Of a stretch of DNA of 64,000 nt, positions 7,628-17,174 are shown one piece after another. Within the stretch, counting starts at the first letter, position 1. Each line of letters opens with the position of its first letter. A program made the translations under genes and the position numbers. Location of the stretch: positions 647,380 through 711,379 of the forward strand of contig NZ_QRDJ01000007.1 in the NCBI RefSeq assembly GCF_003385845.1, written 5' to 3'. Origin of the DNA: Kushneria indalinina DSM 14324 (GTDB lineage: Bacteria > Pseudomonadota > Gammaproteobacteria > Pseudomonadales > Halomonadaceae). Below the pieces are notes generated by a model. That model had not been told where the DNA came from. It did no database searches and saw nothing but the letters and a program-made list of their open reading frames with translations.

Positions 7628-9373
7628 TCAGCCTCGGCTATCGATGGCCACCGGCTGGTGCCAGAGACGGTAATACGCCCCGCCGGGATCTTCGAGCAGC
7701 TGCCCGGGCGCCCCGCGCTCGACGACCCGCCCGGCCTGCATCACGACCACTTCATCGGCCCCGGCAATGGTCGAGAGCCGGTGGGCGACCACGATCATCG
7801 TCACCCGCCCCTTGAGCGCGGCCAGCGCCCGATTGAGACGTGACTCGGTCAGGCTGTCGACGCTGGCGGTGGCCTCATCGAGCAGCAGAATCCGCGGCTG
7901 TCGCAGCAGCGCCCGGGCGAGTGCCAAAAGCTGGCGTTCGCCGGTGGACAGCGTCAGACCCCGCTCGCCCAGCGGTGTCTCGAGCCCGTCGGGCAGCCGG
8001 TCGATCAGCTCGCGCAGCTGGGCCTCATCAATGGCGCGGGCGATGGCGGACTCATCGGCCTCGATGCCCATCAACAGGTTGTCCCGTAGCGTGGTCGAGC
8101 GAATGAAGGGCTCCTGCGGGACGCTGGCCATCACCGTGTTGATGACCGACGGCGCCAGGGTCTCGATGCGCCGCCCATCGAGCAGCAGCTGGCCTTTGGT
8201 GACCGGCTGCAGGCCGCCGAGCAGATCCAGCAGCGTGGACTTGCCGCTGCCGGTGGGGCCGACCAGACCGATGAAGCGGCCCTCGGGAATGTCGAGCGTG
8301 ACATCAACAAGCGTATCGGCCTCGGCGCCATGATGGCGAAACGCCACGGCCTGAAGCCGGTAGTCGGCGGATTGAATCGCCCGGGTATCATCGCCGGCAT
8401 CCGCCTGCGGACGGTTCAGCAGGGAGAGCAGCCGCGTGCCGGCCACGCCCGCCTGCTGAAAGATGTTAAAGCGCTGGGTGATCTCGATCAGCGGCTCGGA
8501 CACGCGCCCAAGCCAGGTCACGAAGGCATAGAGCACGCCGATTTCGGCGCCACCCACCAGCGCATCGGCGCCGTAGCCGATCAGAAGGGCGGCCAGAATG
8601 ATCACGCCGACCAGATCCAGCGCCGAGCGCAACAAAAGCGCCGAGATGCGGATGGTGTGCAGCCGGGCCTGATACTGCGCCACGTTGAGATCGTGATAGC
8701 GCGTGCGAAAGCGCGCGGTCTGATTGAACGCCTGCAGCACGCTCATGCCGCCGATCGCCTCATTGATGCGCGCATTCTGCCCGGCGCGCAGGCGGCGCAC
8801 CTCCATGGCAGCCGGGCCGCTGGCGCGCTGATAGCCCCAGATGATCACGGCGGCGACCGGAATCAGGGTGGCGGCAATCAGCATCAGCTTGAGATCCATC
8901 AGCGCCATGGCGAGGAGAATGCCGATCAACAGCATCAGGTTCTGCAGCACCGTGGCGAGAAACTCGACGTAGAGCTCGCGCAGATCGTCGGTGTCGTTGG
9001 TTACCCGCGCCACCATTTCACCGGTCGGCGTGGCGTCATGGACGTGCTGGGGCAGACGCATGACGTGGCGAAAGACCCGTTGACGCAGGGCGTGCACGGC
9101 GTCCAGCGCGATGCGGGCAAAATAGAGCGTCTGCAGGTAGCGCCCGAGCGCGGCAAGCAGCTGACTGCCGACATACAGCACCAGCAGCACGGTCAGTGGC
9201 TCAACGCGCAGATCGCGCGGCACCAGATAGCTGTCGATATAGTGCTTGGTCAGCCAGGGGCCGAGCACGTCCATGCCGGTGGCGATCAGCAACAGCGCAA
9301 GCGCCAGCAGCACGCGGCGGCGATCATACAGGAGCGGGCGCAGCATCAGCGCCAGCAGGCGGCGATTGATCAT
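7628..9373 (-). CDS. mdlB: ABC exporter half-transporter, MdlB/SmdB-like
   Basis: The 581-residue protein joins an N-terminal six-helix exporter domain (about 1-315) to a nucleotide-binding domain with Walker A GPTGSGKST, signature LSTGERQLLALARALL, Walker B ILLLDEATASVD and the switch His in VAHRLSTI. The signature reads LSTGE instead of LSGGQ, while its Walker B has the catalytic Glu. Its start overlaps the stop of the partner gene by four bases. The pair matches the heterodimeric MdlAB (SmdAB) exporters implicated in multidrug or peptide export. The substrate cannot be told from sequence. Confidence 0.88.
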   Translation of the reverse strand: MINRRLLALMLRPLLYDRRRVLLALALLLIATGMDVLGPWLTKHYIDSYLVPRDLRVEPLTVLLVLYVGSQLLAALGRYLQTLYFARIALDAVHALRQRVFRHVMRLPQHVHDATPTGEMVARVTNDTDDLRELYVEFLATVLQNLMLLIGILLAMALMDLKLMLIAATLIPVAAVIIWGYQRASGPAAMEVRRLRAGQNARINEAIGGMSVLQAFNQTARFRTRYHDLNVAQYQARLHTIRISALLLRSALDLVGVIILAALLIGYGADALVGGAEIGVLYAFVTWLGRVSEPLIEITQRFNIFQQAGVAGTRLLSLLNRPQADAGDDTRAIQSADYRLQAVAFRHHGAEADTLVDVTLDIPEGRFIGLVGPTGSGKSTLLDLLGGLQPVTKGQLLLDGRRIETLAPSVINTVMASVPQEPFIRSTTLRDNLLMGIEADESAIARAIDEAQLRELIDRLPDGLETPLGERGLTLSTGERQLLALARALLRQPRILLLDEATASVDSLTESRLNRALAALKGRVTMIVVAHRLSTIAGADEVVVMQAGRVVERGAPGQLLEDPGGAYYRLWHQPVAIDSRG

Positions 9374-11124
9374 GACGGGAACTCCTCACCGTGAATCTGC
9401 TCACCGCGGATCTGCTGCTCCTGCCACAGGCGGGCGTAGTGCCCGCCCCGGGCCAGCAGCGCCTCGTGTTGACCCTGCTCGACCGCGCGGCCCTGCTCCA
9501 GCACCACGATATGATCGGCGTGGCGCACCGCCGACAGCCGGTGGCTGATGATCAGGCAGGTGCGCTCGCGCTCGGCGTCCAGTGTTTTTAAAAGGGCCTG
9601 TTCGGTGGTCTGGTCCACCGCCGAGAGCGTGTCATCGAGCAGCAGAATGGGGGCAGGGGAGAGCAGGGCACGCGCCAGCGCGACCCGCTGGCGCTGGCCG
9701 CCGGAGAGCGTCACGCCGCGCTCGCCGATGCGGGTCTCAAGCCCCTCGGGAAGACGGTCCAGATCCGGGCCGAAGGCCGCCGCGGTCAGGGCCTGACGGA
9801 TCGCCTCGTCACTGGCATCAGGCACACCCAGTGCCACGTTCTCGCCCAGCGTGGCGGCAAAGAGATACGGGTCCTGGGGCACGTAGGCATACATCGAGCG
9901 CAGCGCGTCCAGCCGGTAGTCGCTCAGGGGCTGCTCTCCCAGCGTCAGCGTGCCGTGCGCCAGTGGATACTGGCGTAGCAGCAGCCGGATCAGGGTGGAC
10001 TTGCCGCTGCCGGTCGCGCCCACGATGCCCACCGTCCGGCCGGGGGCGATCGCCAGTTGAAGATCGGCCAGCGCCGGGGTGTGTGACAGCGGGTAGGTGA
10101 AGGACTCGATCGCCACGTGAATGGCCGGCGAAGGCGCCCTGGTCAGCACGCCTTCATCGCTGATGGTTTCACGCTCGTGGAAGAATTCGGTCAGGCGCCG
10201 TGCGGCGGCCTCGCCGCGCTGAAGGATATTAAGACACCAGCCGAGGGCGAACATCGGCCAGATCAGCTGCACCAGGTACAGCGTGAAGCTGGTCAGCTCG
10301 CCCAGCGTGATGGCGCCGTCGAGATAGCGCCAGCTGCCGGCCACGATGGTGGCCAGCGTCGCGCTGCCCAGCGCCAGAAACACCACCGGGTCGTAGCGCG
10401 CCTCCATGCGCTGTACCTGGTAGTTGGCCCGGGCGTGGGCGTCGGCCCTTTGGTCAAAATCAGCGATCTCGGCCTCGATCAGCGAGTGCTGGCGCAGCAG
10501 TCGCAGCCCGGCGAGCGCCTCCTGGGTGCGGTCGTTGAGATCGGAAAAGCGCGCCAGTGACTGACCGAAATAGCCCTGTACCCGACTGGCGATGCGATAA
10601 AAGCCCCAGGCCATGAAGGGGAAGGGAATCAGCGCGATCAGCGCCAACGGCGCGTCGATGACGATCATCATCATGGCCAGAACCAGCACCAGCGTCAGCG
10701 CCCCGTCAACGCTTGAGAGCACGCCTTCCCCGGCAGCCACCTCCACGGCGTCGATGTCCTGGGTCGAGCGCGCCAGCAGATCGCCGCTGCGCCGCTGCTG
10801 GAAAAAGCCCGGGTCCAGCCGGGTGAGCTTTTCATAGAAGCGATCACGCAGGGCCACGCCCAGCCGGTAGGAGGCGCCAAAGAGCAGCATGCGCCACAGA
10901 TAGCGCAGCACATACATGGCCAGCGCCACGGCCACCAGTACCGCGGCACTGCGCCACAGCCCGGGCATGTCGATACGCCCCTCGTTGAGGGCATCGATGA
11001 TGCGCCCGGCCCACCAGGGCAGCGCCATGTTGAGAAGGCCTACCGCCAGCAGCGCCATAATGGCAAGCAGATAGGCGCGGCGATGGGTCGCCAGAAAATC
11101 GAGCAGCAGTCGGCGTAGCGCCAT
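9370..11124 (-). CDS. mdlA: ABC exporter half-transporter, MdlA/SmdA-like
   Basis: This 584-residue type I exporter half has six N-terminal helices (about 15-310) and a nucleotide-binding domain: Walker A GATGSGKST, a canonical LSGGQRQRVALARALL signature, but Walker B ILLLDDTLSAVD with Asp where the catalytic Glu is expected. Its partner has the catalytic Glu but an altered signature, the asymmetry of heterodimeric exporters with one degenerate ATP site. First gene of the two-gene operon; a 170-bp divergent region separates it from the CDF transporter gene. Confidence 0.88.
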   Translation of the reverse strand: MALRRLLLDFLATHRRAYLLAIMALLAVGLLNMALPWWAGRIIDALNEGRIDMPGLWRSAAVLVAVALAMYVLRYLWRMLLFGASYRLGVALRDRFYEKLTRLDPGFFQQRRSGDLLARSTQDIDAVEVAAGEGVLSSVDGALTLVLVLAMMMIVIDAPLALIALIPFPFMAWGFYRIASRVQGYFGQSLARFSDLNDRTQEALAGLRLLRQHSLIEAEIADFDQRADAHARANYQVQRMEARYDPVVFLALGSATLATIVAGSWRYLDGAITLGELTSFTLYLVQLIWPMFALGWCLNILQRGEAAARRLTEFFHERETISDEGVLTRAPSPAIHVAIESFTYPLSHTPALADLQLAIAPGRTVGIVGATGSGKSTLIRLLLRQYPLAHGTLTLGEQPLSDYRLDALRSMYAYVPQDPYLFAATLGENVALGVPDASDEAIRQALTAAAFGPDLDRLPEGLETRIGERGVTLSGGQRQRVALARALLSPAPILLLDDTLSAVDQTTEQALLKTLDAERERTCLIISHRLSAVRHADHIVVLEQGRAVEQGQHEALLARGGHYARLWQEQQIRGEQIHGEEFPS

Positions 11125-11294
11125 GAGCGTTGGGTCGGATCAGATAAGGTGAAAAGGATGCGGGACGTCGAGGGCAGTGTAACAAAGGGACACGTCTTCA
11201 GCCGGTTTATCCGCTCCCTGCGCGGTGGAATTCACGTTGTCCGCTTATCCAGCGACGATTACGCTATGGCGCTCAACACCGTGAGGATAGGATC

Positions 11295-12185
11295 GTGTCG
11301 ACCACGATGAAAATTGCCTGGGCCAGTCTGCTGGTGGGCTTCGCCGTACTCGGCCTCAAGACGCTGGCGTATGCGCTGACCGGTTCCGTGGCGCTGCTCT
11401 CCGATGCGCTGGAGAGTCTGGTCAACGTGGTCACGGCGGTAGCAGCGCTGATTGCCATTCGCGTCGCGGCCATGCCGGCCGATGACAACCACCCCTACGG
11501 GCATCACAAGGCCGAGTTTTTCAGCGCTGTGCTGGAAGGCGTGATGATCATCATCGCCGCCCTACTGATTCTGCGCGAGGCCATCACCGGACTCATGAAC
11601 CCGCAGCCGCTCGAGCTGCCGTTGATGGGCATCGTCATCAGTTTGATTGCCACCGTGATCAACGCCGTCTGGTCGCGCGTGCTGATCCGGGTCGGCACGC
11701 GCGAACGCTCACCGGCGCTGGTCGCCGACGGTCGCCATCTCTTTACCGATGTGGTCACCTCGGCCGGCGTTATCGTGGGCGTGGTGCTGGCGATGAGCAC
11801 CGGCTGGTGGCTGCTGGACCCGCTGGTGGCGATTATCGTGGCCGTCAACATCCTGTGGTCCGGCGCCAAGGTGATCCGGGAATCCCTGAGCGGGCTGATG
11901 GATGAGGCGGTCTCGCCCGAGACGATGGCACTGATTCACCGCGTGATCGCCTCGACCGGCGAGGGCGCCGTCGAGGCCCACGATGTGCGCACCCGCCATG
12001 CCGGTCGCGCCACGTTTATCGACTTTCACCTCGTGGTGCCGGGAGACACCACCGTGTTTCACGCCCACGAGATCTGCGATCGCATCGAAACCGGGCTGCG
12101 CCAGGCGCTGGGGGATGTGCGCATCACCATTCACGTTGAGCCCGAGCACAAGGTCGAACCGATCGCCGACATCGTCTTTGATTGA
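11295..12185 (+). CDS. Cation diffusion facilitator family transporter
   Basis: The 296-residue protein has six predicted membrane helices followed by a cytoplasmic ferredoxin-like domain (about 205-290). The metal-site helix in TM2 reads SDALESLVN, and TM5 carries DGRHLFTDV with the His-xxx-Asp pair. A His-rich stretch (HPYGHHKAEFF) lies at the TM2-TM3 loop, as in most CDF proteins. It is expected to export a divalent cation such as Zn, Fe, Mn or Co in exchange for protons; the TM2 site with Asn belongs to a common but less characterised subgroup, so the metal is not predicted. GTG start with AGGAT upstream; an ATG four codons later is the alternative. Confidence 0.9.
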   Translation: MSTTMKIAWASLLVGFAVLGLKTLAYALTGSVALLSDALESLVNVVTAVAALIAIRVAAMPADDNHPYGHHKAEFFSAVLEGVMIIIAALLILREAITGLMNPQPLELPLMGIVISLIATVINAVWSRVLIRVGTRERSPALVADGRHLFTDVVTSAGVIVGVVLAMSTGWWLLDPLVAIIVAVNILWSGAKVIRESLSGLMDEAVSPETMALIHRVIASTGEGAVEAHDVRTRHAGRATFIDFHLVVPGDTTVFHAHEICDRIETGLRQALGDVRITIHVEPEHKVEPIADIVFD

Positions 12186-12214
12186 GCCGGTATTGGGGTG
12201 ATCGACTCGCCCGC

Positions 12215-13297
12215 TTACGGCACGCGATGCAGCCACGCCTCATCCTGAAACTTCGACTCGGCCAGCGCCTGGGCCGCACTCAACTCGTCAGGGCGGACAT
12301 CATCGGCGGTGAGCGTAAAGCGCGCGCCAAAGGAGGCCGCCATGCGCTCGATGATGGCCTCGCGCGACAGGCCGGTCTGGCTTCGCAGCGGATCGACCCG
12401 CTTGCCGGCGCTGGCCGTGCCCTTGTCGGAGAGCTTTTCGCGCCCGATGCGCAGCACCCGGGTCAGGCGCTCGGCGTCGATGTCGTAGGCCATGGTGACG
12501 TGGTGCAAAACGGCGCCGTCCAGACGCTTCTGGGCGGCGCCGGCAATCTTGCCACCTTCCGAGGTAATGTCATTGATCGGCACGTACCACGCCCTGATGC
12601 CCATATCGCCCAGCGCCTGAATCACCCAGTCATCGAGAAAGGCGTAGCTCTCCACGAATGACAGCCCCTGTACCAGGCTTTCCGGCACGATCAGCGACCA
12701 GGTGATGGTGTTGCCCGGCTCGACGAACATCGCCCCGCCGCCGCTGATGCGCCGCATGACCTCCACCCCGAGCTCACCGGCGGCTGTCGTATCGACTTCG
12801 TTGGCCAGCGACTGAAAGCTGCCGATGATCACGGCCGGCCGATCCCACTCCCAGACCCGCAGGGTGGGGCCGCGTCGGCCGGCAGCGACTTCCCGGGTGA
12901 GTACCTCATCAAGGGCCATGTGCAGCGCCGGGGCCTCAGGGGCGCGATGGATCAGGCTGAAGGCGTGCTCGCCCCAGTCGGAGGCTCTTGAAAGCGCCCG
13001 GCGGATGACGGTCGCCACTGCCGGGGCGGAAAGACCCACCATGACGGTGCCTTCCGGCAGTGCCCGTCGAACGCGCTCGGTCAGCTCTTCGGCGCTGGCG
13101 GCCACGCTTGCGCCCACCAGCGCCTGGTTGATGGCCTCCAGCGCGTCGTCGGGTTCGAGAAAGAAATCACCCGACAGGCGCACCGAGGCGAGCCGGTCAT
13201 TGTCGGTGGTGATGTCGGCCACCAGCAGCTTGCCGCCGGGGACCTTGTATTCGCCGTGGCACGATTCGTATTCACCGTGGCATGAATCTACGACCAT
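12215..13297 (-). CDS. Lipoate-protein ligase family protein with N-terminal accessory domain
   Basis: The protein attaches lipoate, or a related acyl group, to lipoyl domains. The order is unusual relative to E. coli LplA: a small accessory domain (HGEYKVPGGKLLVADI...) occupies about residues 1-100, and the catalytic BPL/LplA/LipB domain follows (RRISGGGAMFVEPGNT near 185-200, then GGKIAGAAQKR with the adenylate-binding Lys). The first 20 residues contain a duplicated SCHGEY element from a 21-bp tandem repeat; family members normally have only one HGEYK near the start. The precise acyl substrate is not resolved. Convergent with the CDF gene. Confidence 0.85.
   Translation of the reverse strand: MVVDSCHGEYESCHGEYKVPGGKLLVADITTDNDRLASVRLSGDFFLEPDDALEAINQALVGASVAASAEELTERVRRALPEGTVMVGLSAPAVATVIRRALSRASDWGEHAFSLIHRAPEAPALHMALDEVLTREVAAGRRGPTLRVWEWDRPAVIIGSFQSLANEVDTTAAGELGVEVMRRISGGGAMFVEPGNTITWSLIVPESLVQGLSFVESYAFLDDWVIQALGDMGIRAWYVPINDITSEGGKIAGAAQKRLDGAVLHHVTMAYDIDAERLTRVLRIGREKLSDKGTASAGKRVDPLRSQTGLSREAIIERMAASFGARFTLTADDVRPDELSAAQALAESKFQDEAWLHRVP
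13247..13288 (-). repeat. 21-bp tandem duplication at the start of the lipoate ligase gene
   Basis: The units at 13247-13267 and 13268-13288 match at 18 of 21 positions. In frame they encode two copies of acidic-SCHGEY directly before KVPGGK. The length is a multiple of three, so the reading frame is kept. Confidence 0.85.
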
Positions 13298-13463
13298 AGT
13301 CTAAAATCCGGGTCCGATTTGATGTCTGGAAGTATAGCCGGTAGCCCATGGTGTGCCGCTACCGGTGTTCCTGATGCCCTGTCCCATACACCGATGTTCG
13401 ATGGCATGCGCCCTTTCGGGCGGATGCGATGGAGATCGTTTTTTTCTTAATGCGCGAGGCGTC

Positions 13464-14633
13464 ATGGTTCGTCACTCCCATCCCCTGCTTGTTCTTCTGG
13501 CGCTGGCGACCGGTGGCTTTGCCATCGGTACGACCGAGTTTGCCACCATGAGTCTGCTGCCCTTTATTCAGCATGACATGCAGATCGACCCCTCCACGGC
13601 CAGTCATATCATCAGCGCCTATGCGCTGGGCGTGGTCATCGGCGCGCCGGTGATTACCGTACTGGCGGCGCGTATCGATCGCAAATGGCTGCTGCTGACC
13701 CTCATGACCCTGTTTGCGCTCGGCAACGCCCTGAGTGCGCTGGCGCCGGATTACGGCTCGCTGGTGCTGTTCCGGTTTCTCAGCGGTCTGCCGCACGGCG
13801 CCTATTTCGGGCTGGCGGCATTGATGGCGGCCTCGGTCGTCGCCAGCGGCAAGCGCACGCGCGCCATTGGCATGGTCATGCTGGGGCTGACGGTGGCCAC
13901 CATTATCGGCGTGCCGATGGCCACCTGGCTGGGCAATGCGGTGGGCTGGCGCTGGGGGTACTGGCTGGTCACGGCACTGGCCATTCTGACGGTGGTCATG
14001 ATCGCCCTGTTTGCGCCCAGAACGGGCGTGGCCAGCGAGCGCAGCGCCAAGGGGGAGCTGCGGGCGCTGAAAAACGGGGCCGTGCTGCTGACGCTGGCCA
14101 TTGGCGCCGTCGGATTTGGCGGCATGTTCTCGGTCTATACCTATCTGACCTCAACGCTGGACCATGTGACGCAGATGTCGTCGGCCACCATTCCGCTGGT
14201 GCTGGCCGTCTTCGGTCTTGGCATGACGATCGGCAACGTCGTCGTACCGCGCTTTGCCGACCGTGCCCTGATGCCCACGGCCGCCGGACTCCTGATCTGG
14301 AGTGCGGTGGCACTCGGTGCCTTCCCGCTGGTGGCGGGCAATCCGTGGCTGGTCGCCATTGATGTGTTCTGCATCGGCATTGGCGGCGCGCTGGGCACCG
14401 TCCTGCAGACCCGACTGATGGACGTGGCCGGTGAGGCGCAGAACATGGCCGCCGCCCTCAATCACGTGGCCTTCAACATGGCCAATGCCCTCGGCCCCTG
14501 GCTTGCCGGCCTGGCGCTGGCGCTGGGCTTCGGCTTTCGCTCGACCGGCGTGGTGGGGTGTCTGCTGGCGCTGGGCGGGCTTGTCATCTGGGTGCTGGCC
14601 CGGCGTCAGGAAAAACGAACGCGCCCGGCCTGA
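13464..14633 (+). CDS. MFS efflux transporter, AraJ/PbuE type
   Basis: This 389-residue protein has twelve predicted membrane helices. The opening motif ATGGFAIGTTEFATMSLLP, then SAYALGVVIGAPV and FRFLSGLPHGAYFGLAAL, are the signatures of the AraJ/sugar-efflux/purine-efflux (DHA1) group of proton antiporters. The open frame extends upstream to 13353, but the ATG at 13464 gives the standard N-terminus and has GAGG nearby. Substrate unknown. It runs convergently into the PhzF gene with only 11 bp between the stops. Confidence 0.88.
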   Translation: MVRHSHPLLVLLALATGGFAIGTTEFATMSLLPFIQHDMQIDPSTASHIISAYALGVVIGAPVITVLAARIDRKWLLLTLMTLFALGNALSALAPDYGSLVLFRFLSGLPHGAYFGLAALMAASVVASGKRTRAIGMVMLGLTVATIIGVPMATWLGNAVGWRWGYWLVTALAILTVVMIALFAPRTGVASERSAKGELRALKNGAVLLTLAIGAVGFGGMFSVYTYLTSTLDHVTQMSSATIPLVLAVFGLGMTIGNVVVPRFADRALMPTAAGLLIWSAVALGAFPLVAGNPWLVAIDVFCIGIGGALGTVLQTRLMDVAGEAQNMAAALNHVAFNMANALGPWLAGLALALGFGFRSTGVVGCLLALGGLVIWVLARRQEKRTRPA

Positions 14634-14644
14634 GCGGTCGCGTT

Positions 14645-15541
14645 CTAGAGTCGAAGCCGTCCTTCGCCGATGACCACGGCCATGCCGCCCACGTGGATGG
14701 CCGTCACCGCCTCGCCGCTCTTGTCGACCAGCACCCCGATACGGCTGGGGCGGCCCATCTCGATGCCCTGAACAATGGTGTATTCCAGCGTGCCGGTCTC
14801 TGATGACTGCAGCGCCAGATGGCCGGCCAGCGGCGCGGCGGCGCTGCCGGTGGCCGGGTCCTCTGTTACCTGATCAGTGATGCACAGCTTGCGTGCCCGA
14901 ACGCTGTGGTCACCTTCCTCTACGTACATGTAGACATTGACGCCATGCTCGCCTCCCAGCGCTTCCGACAGCTGCGACGGACGGACCCGCACATCGGTCA
15001 GTGCCTCGATGGAGGTGAGAGCGATCAGGTGAAAGGGCGAGCCGCAGGCGAAACCGACCACCGGGTCAGCAATCACGGCTTCCACGGAGAGCCCCAGCAG
15101 GTGTGCGGCGCTCGCGCGCGACAGTGGGCTGGGCTCGATGCTCAGGGGATTGGGCGTACTGAGCCAGGCGTGGGCGCCATCAAATCGGATCGGTACCTCG
15201 CCGGCGGGCACCTGCAGCTTCAGGGGCAGCTGATCGTCATGCCAGCCGATCTCGCGCAGAAGCCAGGCCGCACCAATGGTGGGATGTCCGGCAAACGCCA
15301 GCTCCTGATGCGGGGTAAAGATGCGCAGATCAAAAATGCCCGGCATGGGCGTTGCGGCGATAAAGACCGTCTCCGACAGATTGAGCTCGCGGGCAATACG
15401 CTGCATGGCGCTGGTGCCCAGGGCGCCGGCTTCAGGGAACACGGCCAGCGGGTTGCCCTGAAAGGGGGTATCGGTGAAGACATCGAGCAACAGGTAGTCG
15501 AGAAAGGGTTCTCGCGGATCAATCACACTCTCAAGCGGCAT
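14645..15541 (-). CDS. PhzF-family isomerase/epimerase-like protein
   Basis: The 298-residue protein has the two-lobed diaminopimelate-epimerase fold of PhzF enzymes. The N-terminus LLDVFTDTPFQGNPLAVF and the catalytic Glu in ELNLSETVFI (about residue 50) are present, as are FAGHPTIGAAWLL and, in the second lobe, TEDPATGSAAAPLAGHL. Members range from phenazine biosynthesis to unknown small-molecule isomerases; there are no phenazine genes nearby, so a general metabolic isomerase is more likely. The specific reaction is not predicted. Confidence 0.85.
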   Translation of the reverse strand: MPLESVIDPREPFLDYLLLDVFTDTPFQGNPLAVFPEAGALGTSAMQRIARELNLSETVFIAATPMPGIFDLRIFTPHQELAFAGHPTIGAAWLLREIGWHDDQLPLKLQVPAGEVPIRFDGAHAWLSTPNPLSIEPSPLSRASAAHLLGLSVEAVIADPVVGFACGSPFHLIALTSIEALTDVRVRPSQLSEALGGEHGVNVYMYVEEGDHSVRARKLCITDQVTEDPATGSAAAPLAGHLALQSSETGTLEYTIVQGIEMGRPSRIGVLVDKSGEAVTAIHVGGMAVVIGEGRLRL

Positions 15542-15652
15542 AACGGCTCTCTTGTATGAACGTAGGCCAACACCGCAGGGGGCATGGTGTTGTCATGCTG
15601 GTGAAAAGGCGGTCGGCGTCTCGTGCCGACCGCGCTGTTGTGGCGGCGGAAC

Positions 15653-17014
15653 CTACTTGCCAATACAGAAGCTGCCAAATATCTCGCCGAGCAGCTCATC
15701 GGCAGTGAACTCGCCGGTGATCTCGCCCAGTGACTCCTGGGCGGTGCGCAGGTCTTCAGCCAGCAGTTCACCGGCCCCGGCGCCGGAGAGTTGATCCGCG
15801 CCGTGGGTGAGCGCCTGGCCGGCGCGGTCCAGCGCGTCCAGGTGGCGGCGACGGGCGGAAAAGCGCCCCTCGCTGGTCGACTGATAGCCCATCACCGCCT
15901 TCAGATGCGCCTTGAGATGATCCACGCCGGTGCCGGTGGTGGCGGAGAGGCGGATCACCGGCGGGGTGGTGGCAAGGCTCGGCTCGCCGGTTTCGCCGCT
16001 CTCATCGATCTTGTTGCGCACCAGGGTGAGCTTTGACGGGTCGGGCAGGCGCTCGACGAACTCGGGCCAGATCGCCATCGGGTCGAGCTCGCCGCTGTCG
16101 CGACTGTCGACCATCAGCAGTACCCGGTCGGCTTTCTCGATTTCCGCCCAGGCACGCTGCACGCCGATTTTTTCGACCGCATCCGGCGTGTCGCGAAGAC
16201 CGGCGGTGTCGATGATGTGCAGCGGCATGCCGTCCAGATGGATGTGCTCGCGCAGCACATCCCGGGTGGTGCCGGCGATATCGGTGACGATCGCGGTCTC
16301 CTGCTCGGTCAGCGCGTTCAAAAGGCTCGACTTGCCGGCATTGGGCCGCCCGGCGATCACTACGCTCATGCCCTCGCGCATCAGCGCGCCCTGGGCGGCG
16401 CTGGCGCGCACATCCGCCAGGCTTGTGCGAACGTTTGATAGCATTTCGGCCACCCGACCGTCACCGAGAAAGTCGATCTCCTCCTCGGGAAAGTCGATGG
16501 CGGCCTCGACAAAGATGCGCAGCTCGATGAGCTGCTGGACCAGCGCCTGCACCCGGGTCGAAAACTCGCCCTGCAGCGAGTGCAGAGCGTTTTCGGCCGC
16601 CGCGCGGGAGCTGGCCTCGATCAGATCGGCAATCGCCTCGGCCTGGGCCAGATCGAGCTTGTCGTTTAAAAAGGCGCGCTCTGAGAACTCACCGGGTCGT
16701 GCCAGACGGGCGCCGAGTGCCACGGTGCGCTCCAGCAGCCAGTCCATGATGACCGGGCCGCCGTGGCCCTGCAGTTCCAGCACGTCCTCGCCGGTAAAGG
16801 AGTTGGGCCCCGGAAACCACAGGGCGATGCCTTCATCAAGCACCTGACCATCGGCGCCCAGAAAGGGGCCGTAGTGGGCGCGACGGGGTTCGGGATCAAA
16901 GCCGAGCATGGCGCGGGCGATGTCGGCGGTTCTGGCGCCGGACAGGCGAATGATGCCGACGCCGCCACGACCGGGCGGGGTGGCCAGCGCACTGATGGTG
17001 TCCTGGTCGAGCAT
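15653..17014 (-). CDS. mnmE: MnmE, tRNA uridine-5-carboxymethylaminomethyl GTPase
   Basis: With MnmG this enzyme modifies U34 of tRNAs decoding two-codon boxes. The 453-residue product starts [20 protein letters not shown], with a folate-binding N-domain (1-118), a helical domain carrying an inserted GTPase (G1 [13 protein letters not shown]2 [10 protein letters not shown]3 DTAGLR, G4 NKID), and the C-terminal CIGK whose Cys is conserved. Length equals E. coli MnmE (454). The open frame runs 54 codons further upstream, but this N-terminus is the family one. In most gammaproteobacteria mnmE is directly downstream of yidC; here about 7 kb and six other genes lie between. Confidence 0.95.
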   Translation of the reverse strand: MLDQDTISALATPPGRGGVGIIRLSGARTADIARAMLGFDPEPRRAHYGPFLGADGQVLDEGIALWFPGPNSFTGEDVLELQGHGGPVIMDWLLERTVALGARLARPGEFSERAFLNDKLDLAQAEAIADLIEASSRAAAENALHSLQGEFSTRVQALVQQLIELRIFVEAAIDFPEEEIDFLGDGRVAEMLSNVRTSLADVRASAAQGALMREGMSVVIAGRPNAGKSSLLNALTEQETAIVTDIAGTTRDVLREHIHLDGMPLHIIDTAGLRDTPDAVEKIGVQRAWAEIEKADRVLLMVDSRDSGELDPMAIWPEFVERLPDPSKLTLVRNKIDESGETGEPSLATTPPVIRLSATTGTGVDHLKAHLKAVMGYQSTSEGRFSARRRHLDALDRAGQALTHGADQLSGAGAGELLAEDLRTAQESLGEITGEFTADELLGEIFGSFCIGK

Positions 17015-17174
17015 GAGTGTTCCGATGAGGGTAAGCAGCCGGTAAAAGCGGCCGTGGAATGAGATGGCACCGATTGTCAGCGCTGGGACCAAACGCTGCA
17101 AGCGCCGGTCAACCGGCCCTGTCGTTGCTATAGTGGTTCGCAGACTATCAATATCGTTGTATACGGGAGCTTCC

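Noticed and set aside
14617-14645. GAACGCG/CGCGTTC inverted repeat at the MFS-PhzF junction as a terminator
   Set aside because: Long 15-base loop and no T tract.
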